Source: Balamuthia mandrillaris (taxonomy: Eukaryota; Discosea; Longamoebia; Balamuthiidae). From it: a stretch of 64,000 bases of DNA. Position numbers and translations under genes: made by a program. Under the pieces are notes generated by a model, which worked only from the letters and a program-made list of their open reading frames with translations, was not told the DNA's origin and did not search any database. Positions within the stretch are counted from its first letter, which is position 1; each line of letters starts with the position of its first letter. Where the stretch lies: the NCBI GenBank assembly GCA_031835245.1, contig JAVKOQ010000138.1, forward strand, positions 77,866 to 141,865, read 5' to 3'. This document shows positions 21,552-32,530 of this stretch, one piece after another.

Positions 21552-21774
21552 CTCTCTCTCTCTTTTTCTTCTTTCCTTCCTTCTTTTTCGTCGACAAACA
21601 TCGTGACGACACGGATGATAATGTCATTCTTGATATGCTTCACATTCCAGAATGTTCCGTGTCGTCATTGAATGATAATGTCGACAAAAACCTTTTTTAG
21701 GGAATTGAAAACGTCGTTTGGCGAAAGAGAGGACCGAGAGAAAAAGAGAAAAAAAAGAAAAGAAAAGAAGAGAC
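21552..21774. promoter_or_regulatory. Bidirectional promoter with inverted and direct repeats
   Basis: Shared 223-base gap of the AREL1-like (-) and ankyrin (+) genes. GTCGACAA at 21590-21597 and 21680-21687. A perfect 12-base inverted repeat, TGACGACACGGA (21604-21615) and its complement (21656-21667), 40 bases apart. The 11-mer ATGATAATGTC is repeated directly at 21615 and 21672. Layout suggests paired transcription-factor sites serving both genes. Confidence 0.6.
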
Positions 21775-23505
21775 ATGTCAGGAAACGATGCGGTGGTGGA
21801 GCTGGCGGCGACCGCCTCGGCTAAAGACTTTCAGAAGGCACTCAAAGCAACAGGAGGGAAACGATACTTGAAAGACCTTCAAGGCCGCCCGGAACCAACG
21901 CCCTACCATAAAGCTGCTGAAACAGGAAACATCCCAGTTTTGAAACATCTTCTCTCCAAATACAAGTAAATTTCTCCTCTTTTCTTTCTCGGCCATTTCG
22001 AGTGGATATAGCAAACTAACATCCTTAATAACTTGAAATAAAAGAGAACAACTCAGTTTGAATCAAGCAGATAAAAGCGGATGGACGGCGCTTCATTCCG
22101 CTTGTTATTTCAGTCAACTCGAAGCCATCAAAGTATTGATAGATGCCGGGGCCAACATTCACGCTGTTACTAACGACTTCAACACGCCTCTGCATTACTT
22201 GGGTCTGCTATCTTTCCGTTTTTCTCTATCCTCTTCCTCTCTTCTTTCGTAACTCATGTCCCGCATTATATAGTTCGAAATGAGGATGTGGTTGGAGGAA
22301 AGGAGCTGCTTTATCAAACCCTGGATCTGTTGCTCAGCAGAGGCAGCAACGTCAATGCAAGAAATAGCAACGGAGAGACTCCTCTTCACGCCGCCACCAT
22401 GAAAGACCGAGTCAATGTGGTTCGCTACCTCTTAAAAAATGGTGCTTTGGTCAACAACAAAAATAAGTTTGCATTCCTTCTTGCTTTGGTTTCATTCAAA
22501 TTCTTCTTGTTCTCGTTCTTTTTCTGCTTCTAGCCTCAAGCTTCTTCTGTATCTTCTTGTTAGAGTCTCTTATTTCTAAACAAATTGCCGAACAGCTTTG
22601 GAGAGACAGCACTTCACTTGGCCGTTAGGAGAGCCAACGATGCCATGGTCAAAGAACTTCTGATGTGGGGCGCAGACCCCTCTACCGGCGGCAAGGACGG
22701 AACCCCCCTGGCGATAGCCTCAGAGCTCTCTCTAACCTCCATAGTGGAACTCATAAATGCACATCATGAGGCGGAGAAAAGAAAATCCGCGGAAGCAATG
22801 AGACGCTCTCTGCCTGTTCACTCTCCTCATCGAACCAACTCTGAGCCTGCTGGCATGGGTGTGTCAAACATCCCTGAGAAGGCCTTTCTCCAGCCAAGAA
22901 CGGCAATGTTGTCTGGAGGTGGCTACGACGGAGCATACTATACTTCAGACTCAAACTTGTTGGCCAACTTGGGAGCAAGGCCTAAGGAACCTCCTGCAGT
23001 GCCGCCTAGAACAAGAAAGAGTGGCGTTCCTCCTGCACGACCATCTGTCCCGAATCCGTCTCTTCGAAGACGTTCTCTTTTGGCGCAAGGTTCAAGCAAC
23101 TCCGCCTATCCAAGCGCTGTGGTGTTCTCTTCAGAGTTGAGTCGAGTTAGGGTGCAACAAAAGAAGGCTATGCATTTGCTTGCTTTAAGCGAATGTTCGT
23201 TCGGAATCACAGAGGAGGAAGACATCGACTACATCAGCTCTTTCTTGCATCTGCTTGCCTACGATCCCAACTACGAGAAGGAACTGCTGTATCACATCCA
23301 CGTGGAAAAGGAGAACATCCGGAGGTACGAATTGGAGATGGAACATGCAAGGGTGAGAGCTGGGATTGTCGCTTATGGGGGAGATGGTGGGGGATCTGAA
23401 GCGATGGTGTTATACAGCCAGTCCTCGCCGACCTCCTCCCCTGGTGGAGAGAGAAGGAAAGGTTCGAAACCATTGCCTCCTGCCCCTGCCGGTCAGAGAT
23501 TTTAG
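21775..23505 (+). CDS. Ankyrin-repeat protein with Pro-rich C-terminal half
   Basis: Exons 21775-21965, 22045-22202, 22274-22466 and 22596-23505; phases close, 483 residues. Five to six ankyrin repeats fill residues 40-235: TPYHKAAETGNIPVLKHLL, SGWTALHSACYFSQLEAIKV, NGETPLHAATMKDRVNVVRY, FGETALHLAVRRANDAMVKE and GTPLAIASELSLTSIVELI. Introns fall inside repeats. Next comes a Ser/Pro-rich linker with SH3-ligand-like PPAVPPRTRKSGVPPARPS, then a conserved-looking helical block (SFGITEEEDIDYISSFLHLL; LLYHIHVEKENIRRYELEME), and a KPLPPAPAG tail. Likely an adaptor; partners unknown. Confidence 0.88.
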
Positions 23506-23916
23506 TTCTGGTGTTTATTTATATTAAATATATGGAAGCACAAGTTATATTGTCAAAATACGAGGATCCCTTGAACGAGTAACCTCTTGACATATAAAGA
23601 AAAAGTAAAAGAGGAAGAGGAAGAGGAAGAGGAAGAGAAAGCAAAAGGAAGCAGAAGAAGCAGCAAGAGGGAGACCAAGTAACATCACTTTTTTTCGAAA
23701 AAATCAAAAATCACGTCGACCCGATAAATTTCAAGCGGTCGACACGAAAAATTTCCTGGAAAAGCATGGGTGGTAATGTCATCATTTTTTGTAGACAAAA
23801 CCGAAGAGAGAGAAAAAAGAACGAAATTTGCCAAATCTGACTCGGCGTTTTTCCCTGCTTGCAGAGCCACTTGGCGGAAGGGAAAAAGGGGGGAAGAGGA
23901 TCGACCGAAGGCGGCC
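23506..23916. promoter_or_regulatory. Intergenic region upstream of MATE gene
   Basis: GGAAGA-rich tract at 23606-23660, then GTCGAC at 23715 and 23738 (weaker context than elsewhere) and TAATGTCATCA at 23774, close to the CRE-like sites upstream of other genes. No gene seen. Confidence 0.4.
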
Positions 23917-26761
23917 ATGCGGGGTGCAAAGGACGGCGGTGTAGCGGAGGAGGAGGCCGAGGCCTTGCAAGGCGGAGAGGACGCTGCTCTCGCGGAGGAC
24001 GTGCCGTTTGATGAGGAGGAGGAGGAGGAGGAGCGGAGAGGAGGAGCGAGTTCTGCTTCCTTGCGGATCGCTTCGTTCGACGAGGAGGTGGAGGACGAAA
24101 AGCGGAGAGGCGTGGGAGGCTTTTTCTTGGACCGGTTCCGGCGGTGGCACGACCAAAGTGTTGCTATTCAGGAGCTTTGCATCGTTCTCAAGTAATGCTT
24201 CTCTTCTTCTCTGCTTCTCTGCTTTTCTCGCTTCCAGCTCCCTTTTTCTTACTCCGGATCTTTTTTTTTGTTGTTTCCATCTCTTCTCTTCTGCTCTTCT
24301 TCCGTCACTCTACTTTTTTTTTTGTTGCTCCAGGTTGGCAGCGCCCATAGCCGGCTCTTACCTTTGTACCATGTTCATTCAGCTCGTCAGTCTCTTTTTT
24401 GTGGTAGCGTTTCTTTGTTCTTCGGTCTTTCCTTTCCTTCCCTTCCCTTGGCTTTCTTCTTCCCGTGTTTGTGCTTGTGCTTATGGCTGTGCTTGTTGTT
24501 CTTCTTGTTCGTGTTTCTTCTTCTTCTTGTTGTTCTTCTTGTTGTTTTTGTTGTTCTTCTTGTTTTTCTTGTTCTTGTTCTTGTTTCTTCGTCTTCTTCT
24601 TGTTCTTGTTCTTCTTGTTCTTGTTCTTCTTCTTCTTCCTCTTCCTCTTCTTCCTGCTTACTTTTGTTTCAAAAGGGTCATTTGGGACCTACAGAACTTG
24701 CAGCAGCAGCATTAGGGACGATGTACTGTAACGCGCTTGGCTTCTCTCTCATCATTGGCCTTCTCTCGGCGTTGGATACTCTTTGTTCGCAAGCTTTTGG
24801 AGCCCAAAGCTATCACGTATCTAGTCCTCTTCTCCTCCTTTTGAAGGTTTTAGCGGAAAAACTAACACTAAAATGACCACAGAGAGTTGGATTAGTGTTG
24901 CAGAGAGCAATCGTAATACTAATGTTGCTATGCATCCCCATTGCCGCCGTTTGGTTCTTTGCTGAGGAGTTGTTGTTGCTAGCAAAACAGGATCCTGGTT
25001 TGTTTTCTTCTTCCATCTCTATTCATTCCTTTTCTTTTTCTCTTCTTCTTTTCGTTTATTTTTTCTTTCTTTTTATGTATGTTATAGCTATTCGTTCTAT
25101 ATTATTTTGTAGCTAAAACGAAATACACAACATATAAACAAAACAGAGACTTCCAGATTAGCTGCTGTATACACCAAGTACATATCTCTTTCTGTTTTCT
25201 CGCTATCTTTGGAGTACTGACAAAAAACAATCAACAACAACAAAAAAAAAAAATATAGGACAATGATCCCAGCGTTACCGTGTTACGTTTTGTTTGAGTC
25301 GTTGAAGCGGTATTTAATGGCACAGTCCATCGTGCTACCAACAATGTTAGCGTCTATATTGGGCATCGTTGTAAACTTTATTGGAAATTATGTTCTTATT
25401 CGCATATTTTCTGTTGGGTTTGTCTTCTGTTTTCTTTTTTGCGTCTACCCTCTTTTCTTTCCACTTTGGCTCTTCATTTAGGCTCTCTCTTTCTCTTTCA
25501 TCCTTTCTCTTGCTCTTGCTTTCTTTCTTGTCGCTTATTTCGTTCTTTCTCTATTCTATTTTTGTTTTAACGAATCAACATTAGTTTCATAGGAGCTCCT
25601 TTAGCACTCGTTTTGACCTATTTTACCGTTACTTTAGCTCTTTGGCTGAGTGTCTACTGCCTTTCTCTCCACCGCAAGACCTGGCCGGGCTTCCAGCTCT
25701 CCCAATGCTTCCAAGGCTGGCGCGAGATGTTCCTCTTGGGTCTCCCTGGTATCGTCATGATATGCGCCGAGTGGTGGGGCTTTGAGATTCATGCCTTGCT
25801 GGCAGGAAAGATCGGCACCAACGCATTGGCAGCCCATGCACTGGTGTTGAACACCACTGCGTTGTGCTACATGGTGCCGCTAGGGATAAGCTTGGCTACA
25901 ACAGTGCGAGTAGGCAATCTTGTGGGAGACTTGAATCCTACAAGAGCGTCCAAGTGCGCTCGTCTTATGATCTATCTTACGGCTTGTGCGTTGTCCCTTC
26001 ATTCACTCTTTTCTGTTCTCCATCCTTTTTTGCTCTTCTCTCTTTTCCTGAACATCTTTTCTGTTTCGATCATCTATTTGCTTACTTTTACTTCTTAAAG
26101 CCGAAGCGTCCGTGGTAGCGTTGTGCTTGTTCGCAGCTAGACATGTTTGGGGTTACGTCTTCTCCAGCGACGATGATGTTGTTGCTATCACCGCCAAAAT
26201 TTTGCCTGTTGTTGTTTGTTTCTTGGTTTGTTCTCTCTGCTCTCATGTTTTCTGTCTTGCACATTCTTCCTTCTTTAACACATGCAAAACAAATAGATGT
26301 TCGATGGACTAAACGCAGTAGGAGGAGGCATTCTTCGTGGAGTGGGTTGGCAAAAGTTAGGGGCTGCTGTCAACCTCGTTGCCTTCTATGCAATCGGCCT
26401 TCCCGCCGCTTTTCTTCTGGCCTTCACTTTGGACTTTGGCGTTGCTGGTTTATGGATGGCGTTGGGCCTCTCCGCCATTCTTTCCTGCCTCGTCTTCTTG
26501 TCGTTCATTTGGTTGCTCGATTGGAAGAAGGTCACCGTCTACGGAGATTTGAGAGAGAAGGTGGCAACAAACGGAGAAAGAAAGGAAGAGGATGATCAAG
26601 AGAAGCGAATGATGAAAATGAAACAGAGAACGGATGTGGAAGAAGGAGAAGACGTAGAATTGCTCGAATTCCAACGAACGGACGAAGAGGATGAAGCCAC
26701 AGGAAGCGAAGAAGAAACAAAAATAGAACAACGCGACAAACGTTACCGAACAAAAGAATAA
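23917..26761 (+). CDS. MATE-family multidrug/metabolite exporter
   Basis: Multidrug and toxic compound extrusion transporter (SLC47/MatE), driving efflux of organic cations by proton or sodium exchange. Nine exons: 23917-24191, 24334-24403, 24676-24816, 24883-24997, 25147-25177, 25259-25417, 25585-25985, 26101-26225, 26297-26761; phases close, 593 residues. An acidic N-tail of about 80 residues precedes twelve membrane segments. Signatures are LAAPIAGSYLCTMFIQLVSL then FFVGHLGPTELAAAALG (restored by splicing), LDTLCSQAFGAQSYH, and in the second half GLPGIVMICAEWWGFE and GNLVGDLNP. The cytosolic tail is Glu/Lys-rich. Intron two holds a long CTT/GTT repeat. Substrate cannot be read from sequence. 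Confidence 0.93.
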
Positions 26762-26914
26762 ATATATTTAAAAAAAACAAACTTAAAAAGAAGAGATGGA
26801 GAGAAGAGAGGAGAGAGAGGAGAGAGAGGAGAGGGAGGAGAGGGAGGAGAAAGAGGAGAGAGCGAAGAGAGAGCGAATAAGAAGAGAGAGCAGATTCCGA
26901 AAAGAGAGCAAAGA
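26762..26914. repeat. GA-rich 3' intergenic spacer
   Basis: Convergent gap between the MATE and phosphatase genes, almost entirely purine (gagagagg units, 26794-26890). It contains an aataaatatattt stretch at the MATE 3' end that may include its poly(A) signal. Confidence 0.5.
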
Positions 26915-28486
26915 CTAATAGACGAGTTTGTAGACGCCATACTTTTGACGAATGAACGGACGAACGTCCTCCACATCGCTCACTTGCTTCAAAAAGTCGA
27001 GCAGCTCCAGCAGGCATCGGTCATGAGGGTCATCAAACCAGCTCTCGATGGGAATGCCGTTGTCCAGTTGGTAGCCGAACGCTTGTGGAGAGTTGTCAAC
27101 GATGATCACTCGCGCCAGGTTGCGGCCGAGGATGGTCAAGTCCTTCACGTAGTTGCCGTTGACATAGGTGCATGCCTCTCTGTAGAGGCGATGTCTTTGA
27201 ACGTTTTGTGTTGTTGTTAGACAAACGAAGAGAAAAGAAGAGAAAAGAGAGAAAGAAGATAGAAAGGAAAAGAGGAATGGAGAGAAGAAGAAGAAAGAGG
27301 AAAGATAAAGAGATGAAAAACAATAACATACTGAATAAGAGTATGATCAGGATCAAGTAGGTCCAACAACTTGGCAGCATACACTCCCTGTGACGCCGTG
27401 AAGACCACCACCTCAAAGCGTTTGGCCACCTCCCTCAGGAACTGATGCAGGAAAGGGCGAAACCGAGCGTAGATGGTGTACTCCATTCGATCCCATCGAA
27501 CGGTGAAAGTGGCGTCCGCTTCGTCCGTCTTCTCCACGCTGCTGTGAACCAGAGTCTCGTCCAAGTCGAGCACAAGGGTAGGGAGAAGAGAGCTTCCGCG
27601 TTGCGTCTTCTTTGGTGCAGGAGGGGAAGCTGGAGGGAGAGGTAATGGACCAAAACCTTCAGGAGGAGGAGGTCGTGGTGGTAGGGTTCGGATGAAGGCA
27701 TAAGGATCAAATTGTTCTTCTTCTTCCTCCTCCCCCCCTTCTTCAGGTATTTCAACTTCTTCTTCCTCTTCTTCCTCTTCTTCTTTTGGAGTGATTTTTG
27801 TTCGCTTTCTTCTTTGTTGTCCCTCCTCCTCTTCTTCTTCGTCCTTTTGTTCATCTTCATATTCTGCTTTATCCTCGTTTTCTTGGGTCGTCTCTTCTTC
27901 TTTTTCTTCTTCGTGGTTGGTATTGTTTTTGCTGTCGTTCGGGTTTGAAGAAGCAGAACCAAAAGACCACCAACGATGCGAGAAGAGAGAAGACCAAAGG
28001 CTTGGCGTGGAGGAGGAAGAGGAGGAGCTAAAAAGCGACCGTCTGTCGCTGTGGTTGTTCATCGTTTTTGTCAAGTTTGGAGCGGAAGAAGAGGAAACGA
28101 GTCTTCGTTGAAAGGGAGAAGCAGAAGAGGAAGAAGGAGAAATAGAAGGAGAGAGAGGCAGGCGTTGAGGACGAAGACGAGAACGACCGACACGAGAGAC
28201 CGAGTGAATGGGAGTGCTACTACTACCCTTGCTGTTGCTGCTGGGCGAGGCAGAGGTGATGAAAGGAGAGGAGGAGGAGGCGGCGGCGGCGGCGAAAGGA
28301 GAGGCACGTTTTGTTGGGGTGTGCAAAGAGTTGCTGAAGGAAAAGGCTGAAGAAGAAGAGACCAACGGAGAAGCAGAAGCAGAAGAAGAAGAAGAAGAAG
28401 AAGAGTCGTTGGAAGAAGCAGAAGGTTCCGAAGGAGAGGCGAAGAACCCTTTCAAATAGCGATAGAAAGCAACGGAGGGAGAAGAA

Positions 28487-28517
<31 letters not shown>

Positions 28518-29022
28518 CGGTTGAAAGGGAGGGAGTGCTGTTGTTTCTTTCGGTAGCGACCACAAAGCCATTCTCCTCGTCCGTTCTCCGTCGTTTGTGC
28601 GTTTGTTGCTGTTGTTCTCCTCTTGTGCTTTGCTCCTTTTCCTCTTCTCCTCCCTCTTCTTCTTCTGCTTCCTCCTCCTCTTCAATTGCTTTTCGTTTCG
28701 TTGGAAATGTTTTTGCGGGCGGTGAAGCAGAAGAAGAAGACGACGAAGACGACGTCGTTTGTGTTGTTGTTGTTGTTGTTCCTGCTGCCTCTTTCGTTCC
28801 CACCGACTTTCGATCTTCCTCCTCCGTGCAGCTCTCTTTCCTCCGCTCGAGATCCTCTGCTGCTGCTCTCTCAGCAGAAGCATCAGCGGCGGCGGCGGCG
28901 GCGGCGGCGGCGGTAGAAGCAGCAGTGGTGGGGGTGGTGGGGGTGGTAGCACCGCTCGTCCTTGCTTTCAGGCCCTCAGCTGCCCGACGCGTTCGCTTGG
29001 CCGTTCTCCGCCGTGGTGGCAT
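26915..29022 (-). CDS. SCP/Dullard-type FCP1-homology phosphatase
   Basis: Two exons, 29022-27332 and 27194-26915, close in phase; 656 residues. The HAD-type FCP1 domain lies in the last third: [14 protein letters not shown] carries the catalytic DxDxT, with [24 protein letters not shown], then [19 protein letters not shown] and [20 protein letters not shown]. This is closest to small CTD phosphatases and CTDSPL2-like proteins, which dephosphorylate RNA polymerase II CTD or regulatory serines. About 460 upstream residues are low-complexity (Ala/Thr, poly-Ser, poly-Glu) with basic patches such as [13 protein letters not shown] that may be nuclear signals. The single intron splits the domain after HTLIQ. 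Substrate unassigned. Confidence 0.92.
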
Positions 29023-29282
29023 TTTTATTTTTTTTGTTCTTTCTTTTTATTTTTTTTATTTTTTATTTTTATTTTTTTTGACCGTTAGATTTGTGCAGCC
29101 TTGCTCCTGAAATGCAGCACCATTTGACCTATGGTGAAGATCGATCGTAACAATTTTGTTGATCTATGGTGACGTGTTTTTTCACCAAATTTGGTGACGA
29201 TGATGTCATATTCACCCTTAAAAAAAAAGTCAAAAAAATCCAAAAAAAAAAAAAGAAAAAAAGAAAAGAAAAGAAAAGAAAA
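29023..29282. promoter_or_regulatory. Bidirectional promoter with 16-bp palindrome
   Basis: Gap between divergent phosphatase and AAAP genes. A perfect palindrome TCACCAAATTTGGTGA lies at 29182-29197, followed directly by TGATGTCA at 29201-29208. An A-rich leader precedes the AAAP start. Confidence 0.5.
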
Positions 29283-31524
29283 ATGAAAGAAGCGACTCTT
29301 CGAGCACCCATCACCAGCCACCAAGACAGACGCAACCCTAACCCGCTGAGTTATCCTGCCCAACAACAAAGAACCACTTCCCCTGCAACGACAGAGCTCC
29401 AGGTTTGGCGTACCGAAGCAATCGACTTTGAGGACCCTGTTGCCTCCTTTCCCTCCTCCTCCTCCTCCTCTCGCAGAGAGGAGAGGAGAAGAGGAGGAGG
29501 AGGACGAGCGGCCCGCCCGCAGTCCACCTCCTCGAGGAGGGATGACGACTCTGAGGAACGCGTTCTCCTCGAGCGCTCGTCCTCCTCCTCCGCCTACGAG
29601 CCGCCTGAATGGAGGGAAGGCGAGGCGGTGGACGAGACGGAGGAGGGAGGAGGCGGCGAGGAGGACGAGGAGATGGTGAGGGAGCAGATCAGGAAGGAGA
29701 ACAAGGCGGCGCTGATGAAGCGCAAGACGGGACACGGCAAAGGGAGCGGCTACGACGACGGCGGGAGCGAACGCATCGAAGAGGTCGGCACCACCAGGTT
29801 GGCTTTGCCTTGCCTTTCCCTCTCTCTTTTTTTTTCTTCCTGTTTTCATCTTGTTCTCTTTTTCTTTTCTTCTCTCTTTTTTTTTTTTTGGTGTTGCTCT
29901 TACCATTCTTTTCTTGCTTTGCTTCTTTCTCGTTTCTTTTTTTTTGTTGCTGTCTTTCTTTCTTCGCTTTTTTCTTTTCTTTTCTTTTCTTTTCTTTTCT
30001 TTCTGTTTTTTTTTTTTTAAAAAAAAACAATATTCTTGTCGTTACTTTGCCGTTTTCTATCTTGTTGACAACTAACCACAACAACAAAACAATGAAAGTG
30101 CGAGCTCAACTTTTTTCAACATGATGAAGTCGTATATAGGAGGAGGCATACTTGGCATGCCCTATGGCTTTAAGCAAGGCGGGCTTCTTGTAAGTGCTAT
30201 TTTCTTTCTTTTTCACTCTTGTTTCTTCATGCTTCTCTACTTTCTTCTTTCTTCTGTTCAAAGAACAACAATCTTCCTTCGTTCTTCTATCTTCATTCAC
30301 CGTTTTCTGTTCTCCATTCTTCTTTCTTCTCTCGTCTTTCTGCGTTACTCTTTTATCTTCTCCCTTCTTCTCTCGTTATTTTATTGATGACCACTTCAAA
30401 CAACACGAACTCAAACTAAAAAGAGTGGCGTATTGACGTTGCTGGTGGTGGCAGTATTTTCAAACTACTGCATGAGAGTGCTAATAGCATGCAAGAACCG
30501 GGCAAGGTCCCAAGGCCATCGCGTTTGTGATTTTGAGCACTTGGGCAGGCTTGTCCTTGGTTCTTTTGGTTTGTTAACAATATTACTCTTTCCTTTTGGC
30601 TCTCTGTTCTGTTATCCTCTTCTCTTTCACTCTTTCTCTTTTTTTGCTCAGCCCCTCTGTTTCTTTCTCACATACGCTCCGCCAACAGGACATTGGTTCG
30701 TGGTGATTGCATTAGTATTCACTCAATTGGGCTTCTGCATAGCATACGTCATCTTCATCGCGGAGAACATGCACGCCATTGTGCACAGCCTAAGCACCAC
30801 TCAATGGGCTTTAATCGCTTTTCCAGTGATAACGGGCGTTGCTCTCATTCGGAGTTGGAAGCTCTTGGCGCCAGGAAGTATGTTGGGATCGGCCAGCTTA
30901 TGTGCTGGTGTTGGCATCGTCTTTGTTTATTCGATGATGAGCCTGCGCCAGAACCTTTCTGAGCACGGTTTGTAGTTCTGTTCCTCTTCTTTTTCTTTCC
31001 TTTCTTTGCATCTTCTTGCATTCTGTTCGCATGTTTCTCTTTGTGGTTGTTCGTTGCTTAATTGTTTCTCTCTCTGCCAACAACCTCGAACAACAAAGGG
31101 ATGAAATGGTTCGACCAAATAGACTTGTACACCTTCGAAACCTATCCTCTCTTCTTTGGCGTTGCCGTCTACACGTACGAGGGAATCGGTCTCGTCATTC
31201 CCATGGAGAAAGCCATGCGAGAGCCTCGGCGCTATAACTCTGTTCTCAACAGCTGTTACGTCAGCTCCACCGCGCTCTACATCTTGTTCGGTGTTGGCGG
31301 CTACATTGGTTTTGGCGAGGCCACTTCGAGCGTGGTTACGCAAAACGTGGATGAGTTCATCAGGAGTCATCATAATGGAGGAATTGGAGCAGATGAGATG
31401 ATGGCTTTGGGAGGAGAAAACGTCATACCGATGTTGGTCAAGGTCATTTTGGTGGTTGCTTTGTATTTTACTTATCCTATTCAGGTTTGTATCTTTTCTT
31501 CGTTTCTTCATTTGCGTTTCATCT

Positions 31525-31580
<56 letters not shown>

Positions 31581-32055
31581 GCCGCCCGCTCTCTTCTTAT
31601 CAGACTTGATATTTCTTCTCCTTCTCTTTTTTCACTTTCTCCTTCTTTGCATTACATTCAAGTCTCACTTTCACTCACACTCTCTCTTCCCGTTCTCGCT
31701 TCAGCTCTACCCAGTGAGTGCAATGCTGGACAACGCTCTCTTCACCCCCTCCACCAAATACCTGTTCTTCTGGCGGAGCCTCTCCCGCACCTGCTTGGTC
31801 GGGCTCACCGTGGCCGCCGCCATTCTCGTCCCCGACTTTGGCCTCGTGGTCAGCTTCATCGGCGCTTTGGGGGCCTCTACCTTGGCCTTCATCCTTCCGG
31901 GGTTGATCCACCTGGTTCAGTTTTGGGGGGAGATGAGCGAGTTTGGGAGGGCGTGGGACCTGCTGGTGATTGCGTTTGGGGTGTTGGTGGTGGTCGTGGG
32001 CACCTCCCTCTCGGTGTACGAGTTGGTGGGCGTGCTAAACGCTCACCACTACTAG
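29283..32055 (+). CDS. AAAP-family amino-acid transporter
   Basis: Amino-acid/auxin permease family (SLC36/SLC38/VAT-type), expected at the plasma or endolysosomal membrane. Six exons: 29283-29797, 30105-30189, 30424-30568, 30689-30967, 31099-31484, 31705-32055; phases close, 586 residues. A hydrophilic Arg/Glu/Ser-rich N-tail of about 170 residues leads into STFFNMMKSYIGGGILGMPYGFKQGG, the classic TM1 block, then SNYCMRVLIACK, TQLGFCIAYVIFIAENMHAI, FFGVAVYTYEGIGLVIPMEK (the TM6 signature) and YPIQLYPVSAMLD. The second half has the usual re-entry into TM9-TM11. Eleven membrane segments fit. The fifth intron contains a (CT)n tract of about 48 bases. Substrate range not predictable. Confidence 0.92.
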
Positions 32056-32530
32056 AGGCACAGAGAGGGACGCACAGAGAGGTCATTATTTAAGTTATTT
32101 TTGTTTCGTCCTACCTTCGTAAGTGGACGAAACGACGTTTTCATTACCTTATTTAGATAAATTTTAAGGAATAAATGACTAAATAAGGAAAATATCACAC
32201 ATTACTATTGCTTCTTGCAGGCGATCTCTTGTTTTAAAGGTGTTGGCATCCGAGTCTAGCAAGGACGAAGAACAAGTTTTGGATTCCAAGACATGTTCTG
32301 CGGGTGTGAACGAAGTTGGAGGCCGCTGAACGAGACGAGGAGGCCAGGGTTTGGCTGATCGAAGGAAAAGTTTCTTCATGTCCTCCTTTCTTTCTCGATT
32401 CCTTGGGAGACCACGAAAACGCCCACTACAGGCACAACCAACCCTTTTAGCTTTCTTCGTAGAGAAAGAGTGACATTTTTTTTTCACACACTCATGCTTC
32501 GGTTTTCGAACTGTTAAACAAAACGCAACA
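32056..32530. promoter_or_regulatory. Intergenic region upstream of ammonium transporter
   Basis: AT-rich at 32080-32190, with aaataagg-type repeats. Otherwise no recognised motif and no convincing coding sequence. Confidence 0.35.

Noticed and set aside
21718-21774. Upstream extension of the ankyrin protein (AKERTERKREKKEKK)
   Set aside because: It begins with TTG, not ATG; the first ATG at 21775 has a normal A-rich leader.
27435-28952. Long minus and plus frames overlapping the phosphatase N-terminal half
   Set aside because: Shadow frames of Ser/Glu triplet repeats.
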